From: Trachythela sp. YZ-2020
Lineage: Eukaryota > Cnidaria > Anthozoa > Malacalcyonacea > Clavulariidae
Reading direction: 5' to 3'
Assembly (NCBI GenBank): GCA_016169945.1
Contig: JADLSH010000148.1
Location: forward strand, 84,476-148,475
Length of the DNA stretch: 64,000 bases
Shown here one piece after another: positions 39,965-54,900 of the stretch. A program made the translations under genes and the position numbers. Position 1 is the first letter of the stretch. Each line of letters starts with the position of its first letter. The notes under the pieces were generated by a model, which saw nothing but the letters and a program-made list of their open reading frames with translations, was not told the origin of the DNA and did not search any database.

Positions 39965-42900
39965 CCAACAAGTAAAGGGGTTAGCCTTAACATTATGTCG
40001 AAAGAATGTTAAGGGGTTAGCCTTTACTTTTTGGCCATTTTCAGTCACTTATTGACATTTTTAATATGTGGCCGGAAATAGCCAAAAAGTAAAGAGATTA
40101 GCCTTAACATTATGTCGAAAAAATGTTAAGGGGTTAGCCTTTACTTTTTGGCCATTTTCAGTCACTTATTGACATTTTTAATATGTGACCGGAAATGGCC
40201 AAAAAGGAAAGGGATTAGCCTTAACATTATGTCGAAAAAATGTTAAGGGGTTAGCCTTTACTTTTTGGCCATTTTCAGTCACTTATTGACATTTTCAATA
40301 TGTGGCCGGAAATGGCCAAAAAGTAAAGGGGTTAGCCTTAACATTATGTCGAAAAAATGTTAAGGGGTTAGCCTTTACTTTTTGGCCATTTTCAGTCACT
40401 TATTGACATTTTTAATATGTGACCGGAAATGGCCAAAAAGGAAAGGGATTAGCCTTAACATTATGTCGAAAAAATGTCAAGGGGTTAGCCTTTACTTTTT
40501 GGCCATTTTCAGTCACTTATTGACATTTTTAATATGTGACCGCAAATGGCCAAAAAGTAAAGGGGTTAGCCTTAACATTATGTCGAAAAAATGTTAAGGG
40601 GTTAGCCTTTACTTTTTGGCCATTTTCAGTCACTTATTGACATTTTTAATATGTGACCGGAAATGGCCAAAAAGGAAAGGGGTTAGCCTTAACATTATGT
40701 CGAAAAAATGTTAAGGGGTTAGCCTTTACTTTTTGGCCATTTTCAGTCACTTATTGACATTTTTAATATGTGACCGGAAATGGCCAAAAAGTAAAGGGGT
40801 TAGCCTTAACATTATGTCGAAAAAATGTTAAGGGGTTAGCCTTTACTTTTTGGCCATTTTCAGTCACTTATTGACATTTTGAATATGTGGCCGAAAATGG
40901 CCAAAAAGTAAAGGGGTTAGCCTTAACATTTTGTCGAGAAAATGTTAAGGGTTAGCCTTTACTTTTGGGCGTTTTCAGTCACTTATTGACATTTTGAATA
41001 TGTGGCCGAAAATGGCCAAAAAGTAAAGGGGTTAGCCTTAACATTTTATCGAAAAAATGTTAAGGGGTTAGCCTTTACTTTTTGGCCATTTTCAGTCGCT
41101 CATTGACATTTTTAATATGTCACCGGAAATGGCCAAAAAGTAAAGGGGTTAGCCTTAACATTATGTCGAAAAAATGTTAAGGGGTTAGCCTTTACTTTTT
41201 GGCCATTTTCGGTCACTTATTGACATTTTCAATATGTGGCCGGAAATGACCAAAAAGTAAAGGGGTTAGCCTTAACATTATGTCGAAAAAATGTTAAGGG
41301 GTTAGCCTTTACTTTTTGGCCATTTTCAGTCACTTATTGACATTTTTAATATGTGACCGGAAATGGCCAAAAAGGAAAGGGATTAGCCTTAACATTATGT
41401 CGAAAAAATGTTAAGGGGTTAGCCTTTACTTTTTGGCCATTTTCAGTCAATTATTGACATTTTCAATATGTGGCCGGAAATGGCCAAAAAGTGAAGGGGT
41501 TAGCCTTAACATTATGTCGAAAAAATGTTAAGGGGTTAGCCTTTACTTTTTGGCCATTTTCAGTCACTTATTGACATTTTTAATATGTGACCGGAAATGG
41601 CCAAAAAGTAAAGGGGTTAGCCTTAACATTATGTCGAAAAAATGTTAAGGGGTTAGCCTTTACTTTTTGGCCATTTTCAGTCACTTATTGACATTTTTAA
41701 TATGCGACCGGAAATGGCCAAAAAGTAAAGGGGTTAGCCTTAACATTATGTCGAAAAAATGTTAAGGGGTTAGCCTTTACTTTTTGGCGTTTTCAGTCAC
41801 TTATTGACATTTTGAATATGTGGCCGAAAATGGCCAAAAAGTAAAGGGGTTAGCCTTAACATTTTATCGAAAAAATGTTAAGGGGGTTAGCATTTACTTT
41901 TTGGCCATTTACAGTCGCTCATTGACATTTTTAATATGTCACCGGAAATGGCCAAAAAGTAAAGGGGTTAGCCTTAACATTATGTCGAAAAAATGTTAAG
42001 GGGTTAGCCTTTACTTTTTGGCCATTTTCAGTCACTTATTGACATTTTGAATATGTGGCCGAAAATGGCCAAAAATTAAAGGGGTTAGCCTTAACATTTT
42101 GTCGAGAAAATGTAAAGGGGTTAGCCTTTACTTTTTGGCCATTTTCAGTCGCTCATTGACATTTTCAATATGTGGCCGAAAATGACCAAAAAGTAAAGGG
42201 GTTAGCCTTAACATTATGTCGAAAAAATGTTAAGGGGTTAGCCTTTACTTTTTGGCCATTTTCAGTCACTTATTGACATTTTTAATATGTGACCGGAAAT
42301 GGCCAAAAAGTAAAGGGGTTAGCCTTAACATTATGTCGAAAAAATGTTAAGGGGTTAGCCTTTACTTTTTGGCCATTTTCAGTCACTTATTGACATTTTT
42401 AATAAGTGACCGGAAATGGCCAAAAAGGAAAGTTAGCCTTAACATTATGTCGAAAAATGTTAGAGGGTTAGCCTTTACTTTTGGCCATTTTCAGTCACTT
42501 ATTGACATTTTAATATGCGACCGGAAATGGCCAAAAAGTAAAGGGGTTAGCCTTAACATTATGTCGAAAAAATGTTAAGGGGTTAGCCTTTACTTTTTGG
42601 CCATTTTCAGTCACTTATTGACATTTTTAATAAGTGACCGGAAATGGCCAAAAAGAAAAGGGGTTAGCCTTAACATTATGTCGAAAAAATGTTAAGGGGT
42701 TAGCCTTTACTTTTTGGCCATTTTCAGTCACTTATTGACATTTTTAATATGCGACCGGAAATGGCCAAAAAGTAAAGGGGTTAGCCTTAACATTATGTCG
42801 AAAAAATGTTAAGGGGTTAGCCTTTACTTTTTCGCCATTTTCAGTCACTTATTGCCATTTTAAAAATGTGGCCGAAAATGGCCAAAAAGTAAAGGGGTTA

Positions 42901-45900
42901 GCCTTAACATTATGTCGAAAAAATGTTAAGGGGTTAGCCTTTACTTTTGGCCATTTTCAGTCACTTATTGACATTTTGAATATGTGGCCGAAAATGGCCA
43001 AAAATTAAAGGGGTTAGCCTTAACATTTTGTCGAGAAAATGTAAAGGGGTTAGCCTTTACTTTTTGGCCATTTTCAGTCGCTCATTGACATTTTAAAAAT
43101 GTGGCCGAAAATGGCCAAAAAGTAAAGAGGTTAGCCTTAACATTTTGTCGAAAAAATGTTAAGGGGTTAGCCTTTACTTTTTGGCCATTTTCAGTCGCTC
43201 ATTGACATTTTTAATATGTCACCGGAAATGGCCAAAAAGGAAAGGGGTTAGCCTTAACATTATCTCGAAAAAATGTTAAGGGGTTAGCCTTTACTTTTTG
43301 GCCATTTTCAGTCACTTATTGACATTTTGAATATGTGGCCGATAATGCCCAAAAAGTAAAGGGGTTAGCCTTAACTTTTTAGCCATTTTCAGTCACTTAT
43401 TGCCATTTTAAAAATGTGGCCGAAAATGGCCAAAAAGTAAAGGGGTTAGCCTTAACATTTTGTCGAAAAAATGTTAAGGGGTTAGCCTTTACTTTTTGAC
43501 CATTTTCAGTCGCTCATTGACATTTTTAATATGTCACCGGAAATGGCCAAAAAGGTTAAGGCTAACCCCTTATGGCCTTAACATTATGTCGAAAAAATGT
43601 TAAGGGGTTAGCCTTTACTTTTTGGCCATTTTCAGTCACTTATTGACATTATGAATATGTGGCCGGAAATGGCCAAAAAGTAAAGGGGTTAGCCTTAACA
43701 TTTTGTCGAAAAAATGTTAAGGGGTTAGCCTTTACTTTTTGGCCATTTTCAGTCGCTCATTGACATTTTGAATATATGGCCGAAAATGGCCAAAAAGTAA
43801 AGGGGTTAGGCTTAACATTTTATCGAAAAAAATGTTAAGGGGTTCGCCTTTACTTTTTGGCCATTTTCAGTCGCTCATTGACATTTTTAATATGTCACCG
43901 GAAATGGCCAAAAAGTAAAGGGGTTAGCCTTAACATTATGTCGAAAAAATGTTAAGGGGTTAGCCTTTACTTTTTGGCCATTTTCGGTCACTTATTGACA
44001 TTTTCAATATGTGGCCGGAAATGACCAAAAAGTAAAGGGGTTAGCCTTAACATTATGTCGAAAAAATGTTTAGGGGTTAGCCTTTACTTTTTCGCCATTT
44101 TCAGTCACTTATTGACATTTTGAATATGTGGCCGAAAATAGCCAAAAAGTAAAGGGGTTAGCCTTGACATTTTGTCGAGAAAATGTAAAGGGGTTAGCCT
44201 TAACTTTTTAGCCATTTTCAGTCACTTATTGCCATTTTAAAAATGTGGCCGAAAATGGCCAAAAAGTAAAGGGGTTAGCCTTAACATTTTGTCGAAAAAA
44301 TGTTAAGGGGTTAGCCTTTACTTTTTGGCCATTTTCAGTCACTTATTGACATTTTGAATATGTGGCCGAAAATGGCCAAAAAGTAAAGGGGTTAGCCTTA
44401 ACATTTTGTCGAGAAAATGTAAAGGGGTTAGCCTTAACTTTTTAGCCATTTTCAGTCACTTATTGACATTTTAAAAATGTGGCCGGAAATGGCCAAAAAG
44501 TAAAGGGGTTAGCCTTAACATTATGTCGAAAAAATATTAAGGGGTTAGCCTTTACTTTTTGGCCATTTTCAGTCACTTATTGACATTTTGAATATGTGGC
44601 CGAAAATGGCCAAAAAGTAAAGGGGTTAGCCTTAACATTTTGTCGAGAAAATGGAAAGGGGTTAGCCTTTACTTTTTGGCCATTTTCAGTCGCTCATTGA
44701 CATTTTAAAAATGTGGCCGAAAATGGCCAAAAAGTAAAGGGGTTAGCCTTAACATTTGTCGAAAAAATGTTAAGGGGTTAGCCTTTACTTTTGGCCATTT
44801 TCAGTCGCTCATTGACATTTTTAATATGTGACCGGAAATGGCCAAAAAGGAAAGGGGTTAGCCTTAACATTATGTCGAAAAAATGTTAAGGGGTTAGCCT
44901 TTACTTTTTGGCCATTTTCAGTCACTTATTGACATTTTTAATATGTGACCGGAAATGGCCAAAAAGGAAAGGGATTAGCCTTAACATTATGTCGAAAAAT
45001 GTTAAGAGGTTAGCCTTACTTTTTGGCCATTTTCAGTCAATTATTGACATTTTCAATATGTGGCCGAAATGGCCAAAAGTAAAGGTTAGCCTTAACATTA
45101 TGTCGAAAAAATGTTAAGGGTTAGCTTACTTTTTGGCCATTTTCAGTCAATTATTGACATTTTCAATATGTGGCCGGAAATGGCCAAAAAGTAAAGGGGT
45201 TAGCCTTAACATTATGTCGAAAAATGTTAAGGGGTTAGTTTACTTTTGGCCATTTTCAGTCACTTATTGACATTTTTAATATGTGACCGGAAATGGCCAA
45301 AAAGAAAAGGGGTTAGCCTTAACATTATGTCGAAAAAATGTTAAGGGGTTAGCCTTTACTTTTTGGCCATTTTCAGTCACTTATTGACATTTTTAATATG
45401 TGACCGGAAATGGCCAAAAAGTAAAGGGGTTAGCCTTAACATTATGTCGAGAAAATGTAAAGGGGTTAGCCTTTACTTTTTGGCCATTTTCAGTCACTTA
45501 TTGACATTTTAAAAATGTGGCCGAAAATGGCCAAAAGTAAAGGTTAGCTTAACATTTTATCGAAAAAATGTTAAGGGTTAGTTTACTTTTTGGCCATTTT
45601 CAGTCGCTCATTGACATTTTTAATATGTCACCGGAAATGGCCAAAAGTAAAGTTAGCCTTAACATTATGTCGAAAAAATGTTAGGGGTTAGCCTTACTTT
45701 GGCCATTTTCAGTCACTTATTGACATTTTTAATATGTGGCCGAAAATGGCCAAACAGTAAAGGGGTTAGCCTTAACATTTGGTCGAGAAAATGTAAAGGG
45801 GTTAGCCTTAACTTTTTGCCATTTTCAGTCACTTATTGCCACTTTACAAATGTGGCCGAAAATGGCCAAAAAGTAAAGGGGTTAGCCTGAACATTTTGTC

Positions 45901-48900
45901 GAAAAAATGTTAAGGGGTTAGCCTTTACTTTTTGACCATTTTCAGTCGCTCATTGACATTTTTAATATGTCACCGGAAATGGCCAAAAAGGAAACGGGTT
46001 AGCCTTAACATTATGTCGAAAAAATGTTAAGGGGTTAGCCTTTACTTTTTGGCCATTTTCGGTCACTTATTGACATTTTCAATATGTGGCCGGAAATGGC
46101 CAAAAGTAAAGGGGTTAATATAACATTTTGTCGAGAAAATGTAAAGGGGTTAGCCTTAACTTTTTAGCCATTTTCAGTCACTTATTGACATTTCAAAAAT
46201 GTGGCCGGAAATGGCCAAAAAGTAAAGGGGTTAGCCTTAACATTATGTCGAAAAAATGTTAAGGGGTTAGCCTTTACTTTTTGGCCATTTTCAGTCACTT
46301 ATTGACATTTTGAATATGTGGCCGAAAATGGCCAAAAGTAAAGGGTTAGCCTTAACATTTGTCGAGAAAATGTAAAGGGTTAGCCTTAACTTTTAGCCAT
46401 TTTCAGTCACTTATTGACATTTTAAAAATGTGGCCGGAAATGGCCAAAAAGTAAAGGGGTTAGCCTTAACATTATGTCGAAAAAATATTAAGGGTTAGCC
46501 TTTACTTTTTGGCCATTTTCAGTCACTTATTGACATTTGAATATGTGGCCGAAAATGGCCAAAAGTAAAGGTTAGCCTTAACATTTTGTCGAGAAAATGG
46601 AAAGGTTAGTTTTACTTTTGGCCATTTTCAGTCGCTCATTGACATTTTAAAATATGTGAAATGGCCAAAAGTAAAGGGGTTAGCCTTAACATTATGTCGA
46701 AAAATGTTAGTTAGCCTTTACTTTTTGGCCATTTTCAGTCACTTATTGACATTTTAATATGTAATGGCCAAAAGTAAAGGGTTAGCCGTAACATTTTGTC
46801 GAGAAAATGTAAAGGGGTTATGGCCATTTTCAGTCACTTATTGACATTTTAAAATATGGCCGAAAATAAAGTAAATGAACATTATGTCGAAAATGTTAAG
46901 GGTTAGTTACTTTTGGCCATTTTCAGTCGCTCATTGACATTTTTAATATGTCACCGAAATGGCCAAAAGGAATTAGCCTTAACATTATGTCGAAAAAATA
47001 AAGTTAGCCTTTACTTTTGGCCATTTTCAATCACTTATTGACATTTTCAATATGTGGAATGGCCAAAAGTAAAGGTTATTAACATTTTGTCGAGAAAATG
47101 TAAAGGGTTAGCCTTAACTTTTTAGCCATTTTCAGTCACTTATTGACATTTAAAAATGTGGCCGGAAATGGCCAAAAGTAAAGGGTTAGCCTTAACATTA
47201 TGTCGAAAAAATGTTAGGGGTTAGCCTTTACTTTTTGGCCATTTTCAGTCACTTATTGACATTTTGAATATGTGGCCGAAAATGGCCAAAAGTAAAGGTT
47301 AGCCTTAACATTTTGTCGAGAAAATGTAAAGGGTTAGCCTTAACTTTTTAGCCATTTTCAGTCACTTATTGACATTTTAAAAATGTGGCCGGAAATGGCC
47401 AAAAAGGGGTTAGCCTTAACATTATGTCGAAAAATATTAAGGGTTAGCCTTTACTTTTGGCCATTTTCAGTCACTTATTGACATTTTGAATATGTGGCCG
47501 AAAATGGCCAAAAAGTAAAGGGGTTAGCCTTAACATTTTGTCGAGAAAATGGAAAGGGGTTAGCCTTTACTTTTTGGCCATTTTCAGTCGCTCATTGACA
47601 TTTTAAAAATGTGGCCGAAAATGGCCAAAAAGTAAAGGGGTTAGCCTTAACATTATGTCGAAAAATGTTAAGTAGCTTACTTTTTGGCCATTTTCAGTCA
47701 CTTATTGACATTTTGAATATGTGGCCGGAAATGGCCAAAAAGTAAAGGGATTAGCCTTAACATTTGTCGAAAAAATGTTAAGGGGTTAGCCTTTACTTTT
47801 GGCCATTTTCAGTCGCTCATTGACATTTTTAATATGTGACCGGAAATGGCCAAAAAGGAAAGGGGTTAGCCTTAACATTATGTCGAAAAAATGTTAAGGG
47901 GTTAGCCTTTACTTTTTGGCCATTTTCAGTCACTTATTGACATTTTTAATATGTGACCGGAAATGGCCAAAAAGTAAAGGGGTTAGCCTTAACATTATGT
48001 CGAAAAAATGTTAAGGGGTTAGCCTTTACTTTTTGGCCATTTTCAGTCACTTATTGACATTTTGAATATGTGGCCGAAAATGGCCAAAAAGTAAAGGGGT
48101 TAGCCTTAACATTTTGTCGAGAAAATGTAAAGGGGTTAGCCTTAACATTTTAGCCATTTTCAGTCACTTATTGACATTTTAAAAATGTGGCCGGAAATGG
48201 CCAAAAAGTAAAGGGGTTAGCCTTAACATTATGTCGAAAAAATGTTAAGGGGTTAGCCTTTACTTTTTGGCCATTTTCAGTCACTTATTGACATTTTGAA
48301 TATGTGGCCGAAAATGGCCAAAAAGTAAAGGGGTTAGCCTTAACATTTTGTCGAGAAAATGTAAAGGGGTTAGCCTTTACTTTTTGGCCATTTTCAGTCG
48401 CTCATTGACATTTTAAAAATGTGGCCGAAAATGGCCAAAAAGTAAAGGGGTTAGCCTTAACATTTTGTCGAGAAAATGTAAAGGGGTTAGCCTTAACATT
48501 TTAGCCATTTTCAGTCACTTATTGACATTTTAAAAATGTGGCCGGAAATGGCCAAAAAGTAAAGGGGTTAGCCTTAACATTATGTCGAAAAAATGTTAAG
48601 GGGTTAGCCTTTACTTTTTGGCCATTTTCAGTCACTTATTGACATTTTGAATATGTGGCCGAAAATGGCCAAAAAGTAAAGGGGTTAGCCTTAACATTTT
48701 GTCGAGAAAATGTAAAGGGGTTAGCCTTTACTTTTTGGCCATTTTCAGTCACTTATTGACATTATGAATATGTGGCCGGAAATGGCCAAAAAGTAAAGGG
48801 GTTAGCCTTAACATTTTGTCGAGAAAATGTAAAGGGGTTAGCCTTAACTTTTTAGCCATTTTCAGTCACTTATTGCCATTTTAAAAAATGTACGGAAATG

Positions 48901-51900
48901 GCCAAAAAGTAAAGAGTTAGCCTTAACATTTTGTCGAAAAATGTTAAAGGGTTAGCCTTTACTTTTTGACCATTTTCAGTCACTTATTGACATTTTGAAT
49001 ATGTGGCCGAAAATGGCCAAAAAGTAAAGGGTAACTATAGCCTTAACATTTTGTCGAAAAAATGTTAGGGGTTAGCCTTACTTTTTGGCCATTTTCAGTC
49101 ACTCATTGACATTTTGAATATGTGGCCGGAAATGGCCAAAAAGGAAAGGTTAGCCTTAACATTATGTCGAAAAATGTTATGGTTGTTTTACTTTTGGCCA
49201 TTTTCAGTCATTGACATTTTTAATATGTGACCGGAAATGGCCAAAAGGAAAGGGTTAGCCTTAACATTATGTCGAAAAATGTTAAGGTTATTACTTTTGG
49301 CCATTTTCAGTCACTTATTGACATTTTAATATGTGACCGAAATGGCCAAAAGGAAAGGTTAGCCTTAACATTATGTCGAAAAAATGTTAAGGGGTTAGCC
49401 TTTACTTTTGGCCATTTTCAGTCACTTATTGACATTTTGAATATGTGGCCGATAATGGCCAAAAGTAAAGGTTAGCCTTAACATTATGTCGAAAAAATGT
49501 TAAAGGGGTTAGCCTTTACTTTTGGCCATTTTCAGTCACTTATTGACATTTTCAATATGTGGCCGGAAATGGCCAAAAGTAAGAGTTAGCCTTAACATTA
49601 TGTCGAAAAAATGTTAAGGTTAGCCTTTACTTTTGGCCATTTCAGTCACTTATTGACATTTTTAATATGTGGGCGGAAATGGCCAAAAAGTAAAGGGGTT
49701 AGCCTTAACATTATGTCGAAAAAATGTTAAGGGGTTAGCCTTTACTTTTTGGCCATTTTCAGTCACTTATTGACATTTTTAATATGTGACCGGAAATGGC
49801 CAAAAAGTAAAGGGGTTAGCCTTAACATTATGTCGAGAAAATGTAAAGGGGTTAGCCTTTACTTTTTGGCCATTTTCAGTCACTTATTGACATTTTAAAA
49901 ATGTGGCCGAAAATGGCCAAAAAGTAAAGGGGTTAGCCTAAACATTTTATCGAAAATGTTAAGGGGTTAGTTTTACTTTTGGCCATTTTCAGTCGCTCAT
50001 TGACATTTTTAATATGTCACCGGAAATGGCCAAAAAGTAAAGGGTTAGCCTTAACATTATGTCGAAAAATGTTAAGGGTTAGCCTTACTTTTGGCCATTT
50101 TCAGTCACTTATTGACATTTTGAATATGTGGCCGAAAATGGCCAAAAAGTAAAGGGGTTAGCCTTAACATTTTGTCGAGAAAATGTAAAGGGGTTAGCCT
50201 TAACTTTTTAGCCATTTTCAGTCACTTATTGCCATTTTAAAAATGTGGCCGAAAATGGCCAAAAAGTAAAGGGGTTAGCCTGAACATTTTGTCGAAAAAA
50301 TGTTAAGGGGTTAGCCTTTACTTTTTGACCATTTTCAGTCGCTCATTGACATTTTTAATATGTCACCGGAAATGGCCAAAAAGTAAAGGTTAACCTTAAC
50401 ATTTTGTCGAAAAATGTTAAGGGGTTAGCTTTACTTTTGGCCATTTTCAGTCGCTCATTGACATTTTTAATATGTCACCGAAATGGCCAAAAGTAAAGGT
50501 TAGCCTTAACATTATGTCGAAAAAATGTTAAGGGATTAGCCTTTACTTTTTGGCCATTTTCAGTCACTTATTGACATTTTTAATATGTCACCGGAAATGG
50601 CCAAAAAGGAAAGGGGTTAGCCTTAACATTATGTCGAAAAAATGTTAAGGGATTAGCCTTTACTTTTTGGCCATTTTCAGTCACTTATTGACATTTTTAA
50701 TATGTGACCGGAAATGGCCAAAAAGGAAAGGGGTTAGCCTTAACATTATGTCGAAAAAATGTTAAGGGGTTAGCCTTTACTTTTTGGCCATTTTCAGTCA
50801 CTTATTGACATTTTGAATATGTGGCCGATAATGGCCAAAAAGTAAAGGGGTTAGCCTTAACATTATGTCGAAAAAATGTTAAGGGGTTAGCCTTTACTTT
50901 TTGACCATTTTCAGTCACTTATTGACATTTTAAAAATGTGGCCGATAATGGCCAAAAGTAAGGTTAGCCTTAACATTATGTCGAAAAATGTTAAGGGTTA
51001 GTTTTACTTTTGGCCATTTTCAGTCGCTCATTGACATTTTTAATATGTCACCGAAATGGCCAAAAGTAAAGGGTTAGCCTTAACATTATGTCGAAAAATG
51101 TTAAGGGGTTAGCCTTTACTTTTTGGCCATTTTCAGTCACTTATTGACATTTTTAATATGTGACCGGAAATGGCCAAAAAGGAAAGGAAAGAGTTAGCCT
51201 TAACATTATGTCGAAAAAATGTTAAGGGGTTAGCCTTTACTTTTTGGCCATTTTCAGTCACTTATTGACATTTTTAATATGTGACCGGAAATGGCCAAAA
51301 ATTAAAGGGGTTAGTTAGCCTTAACATTATGTCGAAAAAATGTTAAGGGGTTAGCCTTTACTTTTTGACCATTTTCAGTCACTTATTGACATTTTAAAAA
51401 TGTGGCCGAAAATGGCCAAAAAGTAAAGGGGTGGGCCTTAACATTTTGTCGAAAAAATGTTAAGGGGTAAGCCTTTACTTTTTGGCCATTTTCAGTCGCT
51501 CATTGACATTTTTAATATGTCACCGGAAATGGCCAAAAAGTAAAGGGGTTAGCCTTAACATTATGTCGAAAAAATGTTAAGGGGTTAGCCTTTACTTTTT
51601 GGCCATTTTCAGTCACTTATTGACATTTTTAATATGTGACCGGAAATGGCCAAAAATTAAAGGGGTTAGTTAGCCTTAACATTATGTCGAAAAAATGTTA
51701 AGGGGTTAGCCTTTACTTTTTGACCATTTTCAGTCACTTATTGACATTTTAAAAATGTGGCCGAAAATGGCCAAAAAGTAAAGGGGTGGGCCTTAACATT
51801 TTGTCGAAAAATGTTAAAGGGTAGTTTTTACTTTTTGGCCATTTTCAGTCGCTCATTGACATTTTAATATGTCACCGAAATGGCCAAAAGTAAAGGGTTA

Positions 51901-54900
51901 GCCTTAACATTATGTCGAAAAAATGTTAAGGGGTTAGCCTTTACTTTTTGGCCATTTTCAGTCACTTATTGACATTTTGAATATGTGGCCGATAATGGCC
52001 AAAAAGTAAAGGGGTTAGCCTTAACATTTTGTCGAAAAAATGTTAAGGGGTTAGCCTTTACTTTTTGGCCATTTTCAGTCACTTATTGACATTTTGAATA
52101 TGTGGCCGATAATGGCCAAAAAGTAAAGGGGTTAGCCTTAACATTTTGTCGAAAAAATGTTAAGGGGTTAGCCTTTACTTTTTGGCCATTTTCAGTCGCT
52201 CATTGACATTTTTAATATGTCACCGGAATTGGCCAAAAAGGAAAGGGGTTAGCCTTAACATTATGTCGAAAAAATGTTAAGGGGTTAGCCTTTACTTTTT
52301 GGCCATTTTCAGTCACTTATTGACATTTTAAAAATGTGGCCGAAAATGGCCAAAAAGTAAAGGGGTTAGCCTTAACATTATGTCGAAAAAATGTTAAGGG
52401 GTTAGCCTTTACTTTTTGGCCATTTTCAATCACTTATTGACATTTTTAATATGTCACCGGAAATGGCCAAAAAGTAAAGGGGTTAGCCTTAACATTATGT
52501 CGAAAAAATGTTAAGGGGTTAGCCTTTACTTTTTGGCCATTTTCAGTCACTTATTGACATTTTGAATATGTGGCCGATAATGGCCAAAAAGTAAAGTTAA
52601 ACATTATGTCGAAAAAATGTTAAGGTGTTAGCCTTTACTTTTTGTCCATTTTCATTCGCTCATTGACATTTTTAATATGTCACCGGAATTGGCCAAAAAG
52701 GAAAGGGGTTAGCCTTAACATTATATCGAAAAAATGTTAAGGGGTTAGCCTTTACTTTTTGGCCATTTTCAGTCACTTATTGACATTTTTAATATGTGAC
52801 CGGAAATGGCCAAAAAGTAAAGGGGTTAGCCTTAACATTATGTCGAAAAAATGTTAAGGGGTTAGCCTTTACTTTTTGGCCATTTTCAATCACTTATTGA
52901 CATTTTTAATATGTCACCGGAAATGGCCAAAAAGTAAAGGGGTTAGCCTTAACATTATGTCGAAAAAATGTTAAGGGGTTAGCCTTTACTTTTTGGCCAT
53001 TTTCAGTCACTTATTGACATTTTGAATATGTGGCCGATAATGGCCAAAAAGTAAAGGGGTTAGCCTTAACATTTTGTCGAAAAAAATGTTAAGGGGTTAG
53101 CCTTTACTTTTTGGCCATTTTCAGTCACTTATTGACATTTTGAATATGTGGCCGATAATGGCCAAAAAGTAAAGGGGTTAGCCTTAACATTATGTCGAAA
53201 AAATGTTAAGGTGTTAGCCTTTACTTTTTGTCCATTTTCATTCGCTCATTGACATTTTTAATATGTCACCGGAATTGGCCAAAAAGGAAAGGGGTTAGCC
53301 TTAACATTATGTCGAAAAAATGTTAAGGGGTTAGCCTTTACTTTTTAGCCATTTTCGGTCACTTATTGACATTTTCAATATGTGGCCGAAAATGACCAAA
53401 AAGTAAAGGGGTTAGCCTTAACATTATGTCGAAAAAATGTTAAGGGGTTAGCCTTTACTTTTTGGCCATTTTCAGTCACTTATTGACATTTTAATATGTG
53501 ACCGAAATGGCCAAAAAGTAAAGGGGTTAGCCTTAACATTATGTCGAAAAAATGTTAAGGGGTTAGCCTTTACTTTTTGGCCATTTTCAGTCACTTATTG
53601 ACATTATGAATATGTGGCCGGAAATGGCCAAAAAGTAAAGGGGTTAGCCTTAACATTTTGTCGAGAAAATGTAAAGGGGTTAGCCTTAACTTTTTAGCCA
53701 TTTTCAGTCACTTATTGCCATTTTAAAAATGTGGCCGAAAATGGCAAAAAAGTAAAGGGGTTAGCCTTAACATTTTGTCGAAAAAATGTTAAGGGGTTAG
53801 CCTTTACTTTTTGACCATTTTCAGTCGCTCATTGACATTTTTAATATGTCACCGGAAATGGCCAAAAAGGTTAAGGCTAACCCCTTATGGCCTTAACATT
53901 ATGTCGAAAAAATGTTAAGGGGTTAGCCTTTACTTTTTGGCCATTTTCAGTCGCTCATTGACATTTTTAATATGTCACCGGAAATGGCCAAAAAGGAAAG
54001 GGGTTAGCCTTAACATTATGTCGAAAAAATGTTAAGGGATTAGCCTTTACTTTTTGGCCATTTTCAGTCACTTATTGACATTTTTAATATGTCACCGGAA
54101 ATGGCCAAAAAGGAAAGGGGTTAGCCTTAACATTATGTCGAAAAAATGTTAAGGGATTAGCCTTTACTTTTTGGCCATTTTCAGTCACTTATTGACATTT
54201 TTAATATGTGACCGGAAATGGCCAAAAAGGAAAGGGGTTAGCCTTAACATTATGTCGAAAATGTTATAGTTAGCCTTTACTTTTGGCCATTTTCAGTCAC
54301 TTATTGACATTTTGAATATGTACCGATAATGGCCAAAAAGTAAGTAGTTAGCCTTAACATTATGTCGAAAAATGTTAAAGTTAGCCTTACTTTTGACCAT
54401 TTTCAGTCACTTATTGACATTTTAAAAATGTGGCCGATAATGGCCAAAAAGTAAAAGGGTTAACTTAACATTATGTCGAAAAATGTTATAGTTAGTTTTA
54501 CTTTTGGCCATTTTCAGTCGCTCATTGACATTTTTAATATGTCACCGGAAATGGCCAAAAGTAAGTTAGCTTTAACATTATGTCGAAAAATGTTAAGGGG
54601 TTAGCCTTTACTTTTTGGCCATTTTCAGTCACTTATTGACATTTTTAATATGTGACCGGAAATGGCCAAAAAGTAAAGGGGTTAGTTAGCCTTAACATTA
54701 TGTCGAAAAAATGTTAAGGGGTTAGCCTTTACTTTTTGGCCATTTTCAGTCACTTATTGACATTTTTAATATGTGACCGGAAATGGCCAAAAATTAAAGG
54801 GGTTAGTTAGCCTTAACATTATGTCGAAAAAATGTTAAGGGGTTAGCCTTTACTTTTTGACCATTTTCAGTCACTTATTGACATTTTAAAAATGTGGCCG

